From: Bacillota bacterium
GTDB taxonomy: Bacteria; Bacillota; Clostridia; Christensenellales; QAND01
Direction: 5' to 3'
Assembly: GCA_003150225.1 (NCBI GenBank)
Contig: QAND01000015.1
Location: forward strand, 1 to 31,062
DNA: 31,062 bases
The translations under genes were made by a program, and so were the position numbers. The notes under the pieces are model-generated. The model saw nothing but the letters and a program-made list of their open reading frames with translations. It made no database searches and was not told the DNA's origin. Shown here piece after piece: positions 22,417 to 30,225 of this stretch. Each line of letters starts with the position of its first letter. The first letter of the stretch is position 1.

Positions 22417-23589
22417 ATGGAACGGCTATTGCTCATCAAGTATGGAGAGATTCACTTAAAGGGGCAGAACCGCCCCTTCTTCAAGCGGGCTTTGAAAAAC
22501 CGGCTGATCCAGGGCCTGAAGCCCCTTGGATGCTATGTCCATGAACAGGACGGGCGAATCTACGTCACCGGCTATGACCCCTTGGACGAGGATCGGGTGC
22601 TGGAGCGGGCCAAGCATACCTTTGGCATCGTAGGGGTGTGCCCGGCCTTGGCGGTGGAAAAGGAACCGGAGGCCATGTACGCGGCGGCGCTCTCCATGCT
22701 GGAACGGGCGGGAGCCGGGCAGGGAGACTTCACCTTTAAGGTGAAGGCCCGCCGGCAGGACAAGTCCTATCCCCAAAACAGCTTTGAAATCTGTGCCGAT
22801 GCCGGCGGATATATCCTGGATCGGATGCCCACCGCCAAAGTGGATGTAAAAAAACCGCAGTATACCGTGGAGATCGAGGTGCGGGATCGCGCTTATGTCT
22901 ATTCCCATGAGGAAAAGGGCGTGGGGGGTCTGCCGGTAGGGGTCAGCGGCCGGGGCGTGGTGATGCTTTCCGGCGGCATCGACAGCCCGGTAGCCGCCTA
23001 TATGATGGCAAAGCGGGGTCTAGAGGTGGAAGCGGTACACTTTCTAAGCCCGCCTTATACGGGGGAACCAGCCAAGGAGAAGGTGATTGCCCTGGCCCGG
23101 CGGTTGACGGAGTACTGCGGCCCCATCAAGCTGCACCTGGTCCATTTCACCGAGATTCAGGAACAGCTTTATGAACGGTGCGAGGAGTCCTATCTTACCG
23201 TGCTGATGCGCCGGCTGATGTGTAAGATCAGCGAGGCTATCGCCAACAAGGAGGGGGGACAGGCCCTCATCACTGGAGAGAGCCTGGGCCAGGTGGCCAG
23301 CCAGACCATCGGCGCCCTCCACGTGACGGACAGCAGCGTGGAGATGACCATCCTCCGCCCCCTCATCGGCATGGATAAGGTGGAGATCATCGACATTGCC
23401 CGGGCCATCGGCACCTTTGATATCTCCACCCTGCCGGGGGAGGATTGCTGTACGGTGTTTGTGCCAAAGCATCCCGCCACCAAGCCCAATCTTAAGCGGG
23501 CTGTCCGGGAGGAGGAGCGGCTTCAGGTGGAGGAACTGATTGCCGCGGCCCTTCAAAAGACCGAGGTCATGACCCTGTTGCCCACCTGA
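22417..23589 (+). CDS. thiI: tRNA 4-thiouridine synthase ThiI
   Basis: 390 residues. NFLD-like segment (1-60) with YGEIHLKGQNR, THUMP domain (about 60-165), and the PP-loop ATP pyrophosphatase with SGGIDSP starting at Ser185. The C-terminal rhodanese domain of the E. coli enzyme is missing, as in Bacillus, so sulfur must be delivered directly by the desulfurase encoded before it. A Cys pair lies in GEDCCTVFVPKHP, around the site of the conserved catalytic Cys. The protein makes 4-thiouridine in tRNA and may supply ThiS sulfur for thiamine. ATG 22417 follows CGGAGGTAAT, one base after the previous stop. Confidence 0.96.
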   Translation: MERLLLIKYGEIHLKGQNRPFFKRALKNRLIQGLKPLGCYVHEQDGRIYVTGYDPLDEDRVLERAKHTFGIVGVCPALAVEKEPEAMYAAALSMLERAGAGQGDFTFKVKARRQDKSYPQNSFEICADAGGYILDRMPTAKVDVKKPQYTVEIEVRDRAYVYSHEEKGVGGLPVGVSGRGVVMLSGGIDSPVAAYMMAKRGLEVEAVHFLSPPYTGEPAKEKVIALARRLTEYCGPIKLHLVHFTEIQEQLYERCEESYLTVLMRRLMCKISEAIANKEGGQALITGESLGQVASQTIGALHVTDSSVEMTILRPLIGMDKVEIIDIARAIGTFDISTLPGEDCCTVFVPKHPATKPNLKRAVREEERLQVEELIAAALQKTEVMTLLPT

Positions 23590-23650
23590 TGCGAAAAGCG
23601 ATCTCGGCCGCAGGAGCACGATACTTTTTTCAAACCGACGAGATGAAATG

Positions 23651-23681
23651 AAAACGAGGTGTGTACACACCTCGTTTTTTT
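23651..23681. terminator. Bidirectional terminator between thiI and the PBP gene
   Basis: AAAACGAGGTGTGT pairs perfectly with ACACACCTCGTTTT and is flanked by A and T runs on the two sides, serving both convergent transcripts. Confidence 0.93.
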
Positions 23682-26070
23682 ATGCCGCCGGACTTTCTGC
23701 CGGCGTGGGGCTGGGTTCCAGAGATGGGCTTGGAGTGGCTTCCCAATCGGGAGGGGTCCAACTGGGCGCGGCAGCCGGCAAAAAGAAGATTTTGCTGGTT
23801 TCATAGACCGGTTCCTGGGGAGCGGCTGAGTCCACGGCGGCCAGGTAATAGGTGTAGCCTATCCCATCCTGAGCGGAGCTGTCCACATAGACGATGGGGC
23901 TGCCGCTATGGGAAAATTCCTTGACCACCTCATAGGAGGAGGCCCCTTCCGCCCGCCGCATCAACTGGTAACGCAGGGCCGCCTCGTTGGTGGAAAAGCT
24001 GATGATGGGCTTTTTTGTGGCGTCATCCGTGGTTACATCGAACCCGGACACTGCGCCGCTTTCCCCAGGCCCGCCTTGGTTGGAGAGCAGTGTGGCTAGG
24101 GAGGCGGTCTCAAAATACTCCGATACCGCGTTTTCCCCGGTATCGGTGGCCAGCTTTAAGATGCCGTCCATGAGGGAAGCCGCATCCAGGGATACCCGGG
24201 TTACGCCCTCTGGCACGGAAAATTCCGGACCGGCTTTTTCCCCGTAGATGCCCTGATAGACCGCCCGGCTGAGCTGGGCGGGGTAGGTGCCGCCGGTGAC
24301 ATTGCCCGGCAGATGGTGATCCTCATCGGTAACGTCAAAACCCATCCAGGTTACCATGGCATACTCCTTATTATAGGAAGCCATCCAGATATCCCGGTTG
24401 CCCACGGTGTGGCCGTGGGTGCCGGATTTTCCCGCCAGGGGGACGTTAGAAAGGGCCAGACGGCCGCAGTTGCCCTCTTCCACCGTGGATCGGAGGATAT
24501 CCGTCATCATGAAGTTGACGCTGGATTTGATCAACCGTTTGCTGGTGGAACCGGCAGCGTACAGCACATTACCCTCTCGATCTTCGATGCGGGTCACCAC
24601 CTTGGGCTGGGTATAGACACCGTCGTTGGCCATCATGGCGTAAGCGCCGCACAGCTCCAGTGGGGATACGCCGGTGGAAAAGCCCCCTAGCGCCAGGGAA
24701 AGTCCGGTATCCTGGCTGGTGAAGGGGATGCCCGCCTCCTGCGCAAAGGCCTTGCAGTATTCCACCCCCAGAGCGTCCATGGCGGTTACCGCCGGCACGT
24801 TGGAGGATTGCTCCACCGCATGACGCAGGGTGATCGTTCCCTCGTATTTGTCTCCAAAATTCCTGGGGGAATAGCCGTTGAAATCCGTGGGCTCATCCAG
24901 GAACAGGGAGGCACCGGTATACCGGCCGCTCATAAGGGCGGGCAGATACACCAGAATGGGTTTGATGGAGGAACCGGGGGAACGCCGGACGCTGGTGGCC
25001 CGGTTAAGGCCCAACTGTACGGAATAGTCCCGTCCGCCGATCATGGCCCGGACGCCTCCGCTGGCGGGGTCCATCACCACCATGGCGCTTTCCACCTTGG
25101 TTCCGTCGGCGGCGTTTTCGGGAAACAGCTCGGGATTTTTGTAGGCTTCCTCCGCTGCGCTTTGTACTACAGGGTCCATTTCGGTATAGATACGGTACCC
25201 CCCGGTTAAAAGGGATTCAAAGGACATGCCTAGGGTGGAGGCAGCCTCCATAAGGGCAGCATCCACATACCACCCAAATTGACCGGTTTTTTCGTTTTCC
25301 CGCAGTACCAGGGGTTTGGCCTTGGCGTCGGCCGCCGCTTGGGCGTCAAGGAACCCGTACTCCTCCATCAGTCCCAGGATCACGTCCCGACGCCCCTTGT
25401 TGTTTTCCGGCTCGATGTGGGGAGCGTAGTTGCTGGGGGATTTGATGGCAGCGGCAAGAGAGGCACCCTCCTCCACCGTTAGATCCCGGGCGTCCTTGCT
25501 GAAATAGCGCTGGGCGGCCGCCTGAATGCCGTAGGCTCCGCCGCCAAAGTAGATGTAGTTGAGGTACATCTCCAGAATCTCGTCCTTGTCGTAGGCTTGC
25601 TCCAGCTTGATGGCCATCAGGGCTTCCTCGATTTTCCGTACAAAGGTCTTGGTGCGGGTAAGATGGCTGTTTTTGATGAGCTGTTGGGTGATGGTGGATG
25701 CGCCCTGGACCAGCTTGCCCGCCTTGATATCGGCCCACAGCGCGCCAAAGATGCGGCGGACGTCTACTCCGCTGTGTTGGTAAAACCGGGCGTCCTCGGC
25801 GGCGACAAAGGCAAGCTGCACCTCCCGAGGGATTTCCTCGATATCCACCCAAACCCGATTTTCTCCGCTGTATACTGTCCGAATCACCTCGCCCTTATAG
25901 TCGTAGATGAGGGTGCTCTGGTCCGCGCCCAGGATCTTGTTCATGTCCAACTGGGCGAAATCCTGAATATTCAAAAAAAATACCGTGGTAAAGGTGATGG
26001 CGCAAAGCACCAGAAGAAGGAGGATCAGCGCCACGATGCGCAGCACCTTGCGGGTGGTGGTGAGTTCCAT
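23680..26070 (-). CDS. Class A penicillin-binding protein (glycosyltransferase/transpeptidase)
   Basis: 796 residues. Short cytoplasmic N terminus, membrane anchor at about 10-33, then the GT51 glycosyltransferase with catalytic Glu92 (AAEDARFYQHSGVD) and GASTITQQL. The transpeptidase has active-site Ser367 (SSIK, S-x-x-K), an SSN motif in EQSSNVPA, and KSGT at 548-551 where KTGT is the norm. Past about 640 a fibronectin-III-like module appears (FSTNEAALRYQLMRRAEGAS, GYTYYLAAVDSA), ending in a Pro/Ser/Thr-rich tail. It polymerises and cross-links peptidoglycan outside the membrane. ATG 26070 is preceded by AAAGGAGGA. Divergent from spoIIAA across about 230 bases. A sporulation link (cortex or germ-wall synthesis) is possible from position only. 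Confidence 0.95.
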   Translation of the reverse strand: MELTTTRKVLRIVALILLLLVLCAITFTTVFFLNIQDFAQLDMNKILGADQSTLIYDYKGEVIRTVYSGENRVWVDIEEIPREVQLAFVAAEDARFYQHSGVDVRRIFGALWADIKAGKLVQGASTITQQLIKNSHLTRTKTFVRKIEEALMAIKLEQAYDKDEILEMYLNYIYFGGGAYGIQAAAQRYFSKDARDLTVEEGASLAAAIKSPSNYAPHIEPENNKGRRDVILGLMEEYGFLDAQAAADAKAKPLVLRENEKTGQFGWYVDAALMEAASTLGMSFESLLTGGYRIYTEMDPVVQSAAEEAYKNPELFPENAADGTKVESAMVVMDPASGGVRAMIGGRDYSVQLGLNRATSVRRSPGSSIKPILVYLPALMSGRYTGASLFLDEPTDFNGYSPRNFGDKYEGTITLRHAVEQSSNVPAVTAMDALGVEYCKAFAQEAGIPFTSQDTGLSLALGGFSTGVSPLELCGAYAMMANDGVYTQPKVVTRIEDREGNVLYAAGSTSKRLIKSSVNFMMTDILRSTVEEGNCGRLALSNVPLAGKSGTHGHTVGNRDIWMASYNKEYAMVTWMGFDVTDEDHHLPGNVTGGTYPAQLSRAVYQGIYGEKAGPEFSVPEGVTRVSLDAASLMDGILKLATDTGENAVSEYFETASLATLLSNQGGPGESGAVSGFDVTTDDATKKPIISFSTNEAALRYQLMRRAEGASSYEVVKEFSHSGSPIVYVDSSAQDGIGYTYYLAAVDSAAPQEPVYETSKIFFLPAAAPSWTPPDWEATPSPSLEPSPTPAESPAA

Positions 26071-26204
26071 AGAATTGTCCTCCTTTCCGTCCCTTTCAAT
26101 ATTCCCATTTTGGGCAAATTTATTTCGGGCCGTGGATTTTTAGCTGTCATCGTATGGATGAAACAAAATTGGACATAATATCCAAGGAATAGACCATATC
26201 CCTC

Positions 26205-26234
26205 AAAGGACAAGCTTTTCCCGATATGGAATAC
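26205..26234 (+). promoter_or_regulatory. Sigma-H-type promoter of the spoIIA operon
   Basis: AAAGGACAA (26205-26213), 12 bases, ATGGAATAC (26226-26234). The known sigma-H pattern is RnAGGAwWW-N11/12-RnnGAATww. The spoIIA operon of Bacillus is sigma-H-driven, so sequence and context agree. Confidence 0.82.
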
Positions 26235-26250
26235 TATATAGGCGTTTTTA

Positions 26251-26280
26251 TGGCGTCCGGCCTGGGCCGGCGGAGCGCCA
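26251..26280 (+). promoter_or_regulatory. GC-rich hairpin in the spoIIA 5' UTR
   Basis: TGGCGTCCGGCC can pair with GGCCGGCGGAGCGCCA with small bulges, just before the ribosome binding site AAAGGAGG. There is no T run, so it is not a terminator; it may affect mRNA stability or translation of spoIIAA. Confidence 0.5.
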
Positions 26281-26300
26281 TGGAAAAGGAGGTATGACCG

Positions 26301-26609
26301 ATGCAGATAAAAACCCAGAGAAAGGGCCCGGTTTTGATCGCCAAGGTTACGGGAGAGCTGGACCATCATTCCGCCAAACAGTTTGTAAAGGAGATGGACA
26401 AGCAGCTTTCCGACGAGACGGTGAGGGAGCTGCAGTTGGACTTCAAGGGCCTGACCTTTATGGACAGCAGCGGGATTGGCGCGCTGCTGGGCCGGTACAA
26501 GAAACTGGCCGGGAAAAAAGGGAAGCTCACGGTAAAGAATATGAACCGTACCGTGGGCAGGATCTTTGAGATGAGCGGCCTATCCACGGTGATCAAACGG
26601 GTCGGCTAA
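26301..26609 (+). CDS. spoIIAA: Anti-sigma-F factor antagonist SpoIIAA
   Basis: 102 residues, a complete STAS domain. The phosphorylation site is Ser57 in FMDSSGIG, matching the Bacillus FMDSSG motif. Unphosphorylated SpoIIAA binds SpoIIAB and sets sigma-F free in the forespore; SpoIIAB phosphorylates it, and the SpoIIE phosphatase (not in the window) reverses this. First gene of spoIIAA-spoIIAB-sigF, with AAAGGAGG nine bases upstream of ATG 26301. No dacF gene precedes it, unlike Bacillus subtilis. Confidence 0.97.
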   Translation: MQIKTQRKGPVLIAKVTGELDHHSAKQFVKEMDKQLSDETVRELQLDFKGLTFMDSSGIGALLGRYKKLAGKKGKLTVKNMNRTVGRIFEMSGLSTVIKRVG

Positions 26610-26630
26610 AATTTGGGAGGTCAAATTGCT

Positions 26631-27107
26631 ATGGAAAAGAATCAGATGAGTTTGGAGTTTTCTGCTCTGTCGCAGAACGAAAGCTTTGCCCGGGTGGCGG
26701 TGGGCTCGTTTTTTGTGCAGCTCAATCCAACCCTGGAGGAGCTGGCCGATGTGAAAACCGCCGTCAGCGAGGCTGTGACCAACTGTATCGTCCATGCCTA
26801 TGGAGAGCAGGGCGGCGTGATCCGCATTGAATGCGCCATGGATGGGGACACCATGGAGATCAGGATCGTTGACTATGGCGTAGGCATCGCCGATGTGGAG
26901 AAGGCCATGCGGCCTTTCTATACCAGCCAGCCGGGAGAGGAGCGTTCCGGGATGGGCTTTACGGTGATGCAGTCCTTTATGGATGGACTCATAGTAAAGA
27001 GCCAATTAGGCCGAGGCACAACGGTGTCCATGGTAAAGAAGGTGGCGTCCGCGGCGGCCCCGGCAGCGGACGAAGCTGCCGATGAGAGGGAAAATGCAGC
27101 AGGATAA
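26631..27107 (+). CDS. spoIIAB: Anti-sigma-F factor / serine kinase SpoIIAB
   Basis: 158 residues, a GHKL-type ATPase/kinase: N box EAVTNCIVHAYG, G1 box DYGVGI, and G2 box RSGMGFTVMQSFMD. It holds sigma-F inactive and phosphorylates SpoIIAA. The C-terminal 15 residues are Ala/Glu/Asp-rich (AAAPAADEAADE) and look dispensable. ATG 26631 is chosen because GGAGGT lies nine bases upstream. The 3' end overlaps the sigF start, giving translational coupling and matched amounts of the two proteins. Confidence 0.96.
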   Translation: MEKNQMSLEFSALSQNESFARVAVGSFFVQLNPTLEELADVKTAVSEAVTNCIVHAYGEQGGVIRIECAMDGDTMEIRIVDYGVGIADVEKAMRPFYTSQPGEERSGMGFTVMQSFMDGLIVKSQLGRGTTVSMVKKVASAAAPAADEAADERENAAG

Positions 27108-27885
27108 GGAAACCCATGCAATCCTAAGCCATGAGGAGATTCTGCCCCTTTTGCGCCGGGCAAAAGCAGGGGATGAGGAAGCCAAGGAGCGGATCTTTTT
27201 ATGCAACGTGGCGCTGGTGCGGAGCATCGTTAAGCGGTATCTTGGGCATGGCTATGATTACGATGATCTATACCAGCTGGGATGCATCGGCCTGGTCAAG
27301 GCCATCAACAACTACGATGAGACCTATGGGGTGCGTTTTTCCACCTATGCGGTGCCCCTCATTATGGGGGAGATTCGCCGGTTTCTCCGGGATGATGGAA
27401 TGATCCGAGTGGCGCGGCCGGTCAAGGATCTGTACGCCAAATGCATGAACCTTTCTCAGTCCATGTACTATACCCTGGGTCGAGAGCCCACCCTTGGCGA
27501 GCTGGCGGCGGAGCTATCCGTTACCCCGGAGGAAATCGCTTTTGCCATGGACGCGGCGCGTATGCCCATCAGCATCAGCACGCCGGTGGCGGGGGAAGGG
27601 GGGAAGGAATTAACGGTGGGGGATAGCATCACCACCGGGGACAACACCGCCGGAGTGGTCAACAAGGTGGTGCTCCGGGAGATGCTGTCAGGATTGCCGG
27701 CAAGCGAACGCCAGATCATCGTCATGCGCTATCTCATGGAAAAGACCCAGAGCGAGGTGGCAAAGATGATGGGCATCAGCCAGGTGCAGGTTTCCCGGAT
27801 GGAATCCCGTATCATCAAAAAAATGCGGCTGGCCGCGGGCCAGGAGGAGCCGCCCCCGTCCAAGCGACTGACACAGCATGGATAG
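27094..27885 (+). CDS. sigF: RNA polymerase sigma factor SigF (forespore)
   Basis: 263 residues from ATG 27094 (267 if ATG 27082). Region 2 includes DYDDLYQLGCIGLVKAI and RFSTYAVPLIMGEIRRFLRD; region 3 LGREPTLGELAAEL; region 4 MEKTQSEVAKMMGISQVQVS, the helix-turn-helix that reads the -35. It is the first compartment-specific sigma factor of the forespore. Regulation by the SpoIIAA/SpoIIAB partner switch is inferred from the operon. GAGAGGG sits just before ATG 27094 (short spacing), so I prefer it over 27082, which has no site; this start is uncertain. Overlaps spoIIAB. Confidence 0.95.
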   Translation: MQQDKETHAILSHEEILPLLRRAKAGDEEAKERIFLCNVALVRSIVKRYLGHGYDYDDLYQLGCIGLVKAINNYDETYGVRFSTYAVPLIMGEIRRFLRDDGMIRVARPVKDLYAKCMNLSQSMYYTLGREPTLGELAAELSVTPEEIAFAMDAARMPISISTPVAGEGGKELTVGDSITTGDNTAGVVNKVVLREMLSGLPASERQIIVMRYLMEKTQSEVAKMMGISQVQVSRMESRIIKKMRLAAGQEEPPPSKRLTQHG

Positions 27886-27917
27886 CACCATAATCGAAAT
27901 CAAACAGAAACTCCATT

Positions 27918-27946
27918 GCGCCGGAACGCTCCGGCGCTTTTCTTTT
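27918..27946 (+). terminator. Terminator of the spoIIA operon
   Basis: GCGCCGGA (27918-27925) pairs with TCCGGCGC (27930-27937), followed by TTTTCTTTT. It separates spoIIA from the spoVA genes. Confidence 0.88.
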
Positions 27947-27951
27947 GCTGG

Positions 27952-27980
27952 CGATAATTTTCTTGCAACTGCGCACACTA
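27952..27980 (+). promoter_or_regulatory. Sigma-G/sigma-F-like promoter of the spoVA operon
   Basis: CGATA (27952-27956), 17 bases, CACACTA (27974-27980). The forespore pattern for sigma-G is about G-x-ATA-N17/18-CATACTA; the -10 has one difference. The spoVA operon of Bacillus is sigma-G-controlled. Confidence 0.55.
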
Positions 27981-28008
27981 TCCACAAAGAAGGAAAGGAT
28001 GGGAGAGT

Positions 28009-28272
28009 ATGGAGACCAATTCCAGCCGGAAACACGTCATTACCATATTTGTGATCATCACCCTGGCGTTTCTGACGGTATTTTTATTGCAGCGTTTGGG
28101 GAATGATACCATGGAAGGCGCAGTTCACATCATGGCAAGAAAGGTGGAAACAAGGATGGAACAGCAGAGGATAAAGGTTCACAAAATCCCCGAGATGAAC
28201 CCGGTGGATTGCCGCAACCTGGAGGAAAAGGAACAGCGTATGCGGCCCTTTGTGGAGAAGGAGGGACGCTAG
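28009..28272 (+). CDS. Small one-TM protein at the head of the spoVA operon, unknown
   Basis: 87 residues. A short basic N terminus (METNSSRKH) precedes one hydrophobic segment at about 10-27 (VITIFVIITLAFLTVFLL), followed by a charged, mostly helical tail with a single Cys. I recognise no family. It occupies the place of spoVAA/spoVAB in Bacillus but does not resemble them. GGGAG lies just before ATG 28009, and three bases separate the stop from spoVAC, which argues for co-expression in the forespore and perhaps a role in the SpoVA channel complex; this is inference. The orientation would place the tail outside the forespore inner membrane. Confidence 0.72.
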   Translation: METNSSRKHVITIFVIITLAFLTVFLLQRLGNDTMEGAVHIMARKVETRMEQQRIKVHKIPEMNPVDCRNLEEKEQRMRPFVEKEGR

Positions 28273-28275
28273 CCC

Positions 28276-28758
28276 ATGGAACCCTTTGACGCAAGAAAAT
28301 CCAGAAAAGAGATTCAGAACCGAAATCAGGAATACCAGGAACACATCAAGGAAACCATGCCCAAAAGCAAGACGGGTATCGGCTGTATCAGGGCCTTTTT
28401 GGTGGGAGGGCTGATCTGCTGCGTCGGCCAGGCCATCAGCTTGTTTGCTCTGGGTACCCTTCAGATGGATAAGGAGAGCGCCTCCATGTTCACCTCGGTG
28501 GTGCTGGTGTTTCTGGGCGCCACCCTCACTGGCATTGGGGTATACGACGACATCGGCAAGTGGGCCGGCGGCGGCTCCATCATACCCATCACCGGATTCG
28601 CCAACAGCATCGTGTCCCCGGCCATGGAGCATAAGCGGGAGGGCCTCATCCTGGGGGTGGGCGCCAACCTGTTTAAGATCGCCGGCCCGGTGCTGGTCAA
28701 CGGCATTTCGGCGTCGGTGGTCTATGGCGTGATCCTGTACATCATCAAATTGCTGTGA
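28276..28758 (+). CDS. spoVAC: Stage V sporulation protein AC
   Basis: 160 residues. N-terminal basic, soluble 33 residues, then about four membrane segments, including GCIRAFLVGGLICCVGQAIS and the SVVLVFLGATLTGIGVYDD region, and the typical IIPITGFANSIVSPA loop. SpoVAC is a membrane channel subunit that takes calcium-dipicolinate into the forespore and releases it in germination, in the inner forespore membrane. GAGAAGGAGGGA precedes ATG 28276. Followed 11 bases later by spoVAD, the usual order. Confidence 0.95.
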   Translation: MEPFDARKSRKEIQNRNQEYQEHIKETMPKSKTGIGCIRAFLVGGLICCVGQAISLFALGTLQMDKESASMFTSVVLVFLGATLTGIGVYDDIGKWAGGGSIIPITGFANSIVSPAMEHKREGLILGVGANLFKIAGPVLVNGISASVVYGVILYIIKLL

Positions 28759-28769
28759 GGTGAAGAACA

Positions 28770-29780
28770 ATGGCAAAGAGAGTAGGAAAGTACAGCGTAC
28801 AGTTGGAAAAGCAGATCAATATGGTGGGCGGCGCCGCCATCGTAGGGAAGCTGGAGAAGGAAGGCCCTTTGGGAGAGTATTTTGATTACGCCCTGGAGGA
28901 CGACCTTTGGAATGAGGATAGCTGGGAGAAAGCGGAGACCAAGATGTTCTACGAAGCCACCCGCATGGCGGTGAAGAACAGCGGCCTTATGGCGGAGGAT
29001 ATCCAGCTGATGATGGGAGGAGATCTTCTCAATCAGCTCATCGCTGCGGGGTTTGCCGCCCGGCAGATGGATTTTCCCTTTCTGGGGCTGTACGGCGCGT
29101 GCAGTACCATGGCTGAAAGCCTCATTGTGGGTTCCATGGCCATTGACGCGGGATTTGCCCAGCGGGTAGCCTGCTGTGTCACCAGTCATTTTAGTACGGC
29201 GGAGCGCCAGTACCGGACGCCTTTGGAGCTGGGAACCCAGCGAACCCCCACCGCTCAGCGTACGGTGACGGGCGCCGGGGCCAGCGTTTTGGCGGGGGAG
29301 GGAATCGGCCCCCGGATCAAGTCCTGTACCATTGGCAAGGTCATCGACTACGGCGTGAAGGATGCCAACAACATGGGAGCGGCCATGGCCCCCGCGGCGG
29401 CGGATACCATATACAACTACTTGACGGATTTCGATGTGGCCCCCGATTCCTTTGATGCTATTGTTACCGGGGATCTGGGTATCTACGGATCCAACCTCAT
29501 GAAGGAGATGCTGGCGGAAAAGGGGTACGATCTGCGGGGCGTTGCCCGGGACTGCGGCATCGAGATTTTCAGTCAGGATCAGGATCCCCATATGGGAGGC
29601 AGCGGCTGTGCCTGCGGCGCCACGGTGCTCAACGGGTTTTTGCTGAAGAAGCTGCGTGCACGAGAACTGCGCCGCATTTTGTTCGTAGCCACGGGGGCGC
29701 TGTTGTCCCCGGTATCCACCCTTCAGGGGGAGAGCATCCCCAGCGTGGCCCACGCCGTATGCATCGAAATGGAGGATTAA
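28770..29780 (+). CDS. spoVAD: Stage V sporulation protein AD
   Basis: 336 residues, a thiolase/ketosynthase-like fold without a known enzymatic role. A Cys lies in GACST, resembling the ketosynthase nucleophile setting; GGSGCACGATVL follows further on. In Bacillus SpoVAD binds dipicolinic acid directly and sits on the forespore side of the SpoVA channel. Length is normal for the family. GTGAGGTGAAGAAC gives a modest binding site before ATG 28770. The stop at 29780 is two bases before the next ATG, supporting coupling. Confidence 0.96.
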   Translation: MAKRVGKYSVQLEKQINMVGGAAIVGKLEKEGPLGEYFDYALEDDLWNEDSWEKAETKMFYEATRMAVKNSGLMAEDIQLMMGGDLLNQLIAAGFAARQMDFPFLGLYGACSTMAESLIVGSMAIDAGFAQRVACCVTSHFSTAERQYRTPLELGTQRTPTAQRTVTGAGASVLAGEGIGPRIKSCTIGKVIDYGVKDANNMGAAMAPAAADTIYNYLTDFDVAPDSFDAIVTGDLGIYGSNLMKEMLAEKGYDLRGVARDCGIEIFSQDQDPHMGGSGCACGATVLNGFLLKKLRARELRRILFVATGALLSPVSTLQGESIPSVAHAVCIEMED

Positions 29781-29782
29781 CA

Positions 29783-30151
29783 ATGGAGATATTTTTGACC
29801 TTTGTCAAGGTATTCGTGGTGGGCGGCTTATTCTGCGTGGTAGGCCAGCTGCTGCTGGCCAAGACCATGCTGACCACCGGCCGTATCCTGGCGATCTTTG
29901 TGGTGGCCGGGGTGGTGCTGACGGCGGTAGGACTCTATGAACCCCTGGTGGAATTCGCCGAGGCGGGCGCTACGGTCCCCCTCACTGGATTTGGCTACTC
30001 CCTGGCCAAGGGCGTGGAACGGGCGGTGGGACAGTACGGCCTCTTGGGTGCTCTGTCCGGTGGTACAGTAGCCACAGCTGCGGGGATCGCTGCGGCCATC
30101 TTCTTTGGCTATCTCAATGCCTTAATCTTCAATCCCAAGACCAAGAAATAA
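29783..30151 (+). CDS. spoVAE: Stage V sporulation protein AE
   Basis: 122 residues, about four hydrophobic segments: FVKVFVVGGLFCVVGQLL, ILAIFVVAGVVLTAVGLYEP, and a C-terminal GTVATAAGIAAAIFFGYL. The sequence mirrors SpoVAC in its VGGLxCxVGQ and VPLTGFGYSLAKG blocks, showing the two subunits are related. With SpoVAC it forms the membrane part of the dipicolinate channel. ATG 29783 follows GGAGG by seven bases; the longer frame from 29759 overlaps spoVAD without benefit. Last gene of this spoVA operon; spoVAF is absent. Confidence 0.95.
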   Translation: MEIFLTFVKVFVVGGLFCVVGQLLLAKTMLTTGRILAIFVVAGVVLTAVGLYEPLVEFAEAGATVPLTGFGYSLAKGVERAVGQYGLLGALSGGTVATAAGIAAAIFFGYLNALIFNPKTKK

Positions 30152-30188
30152 AAGAAAACGTCCGTTCTGGACAGGCATTTCCCCATAG

Positions 30189-30216
30189 AAAAAGCGCCGC
30201 AAACACGGCGCTTTTT
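30189..30216. terminator. Bidirectional terminator between spoVAE and the second PBP gene
   Basis: AGCGCCG (30193-30199) pairs with CGGCGCT (30206-30212), with A and T runs on either side. Confidence 0.9.
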
Positions 30217-30225
30217 GTGATTTGA

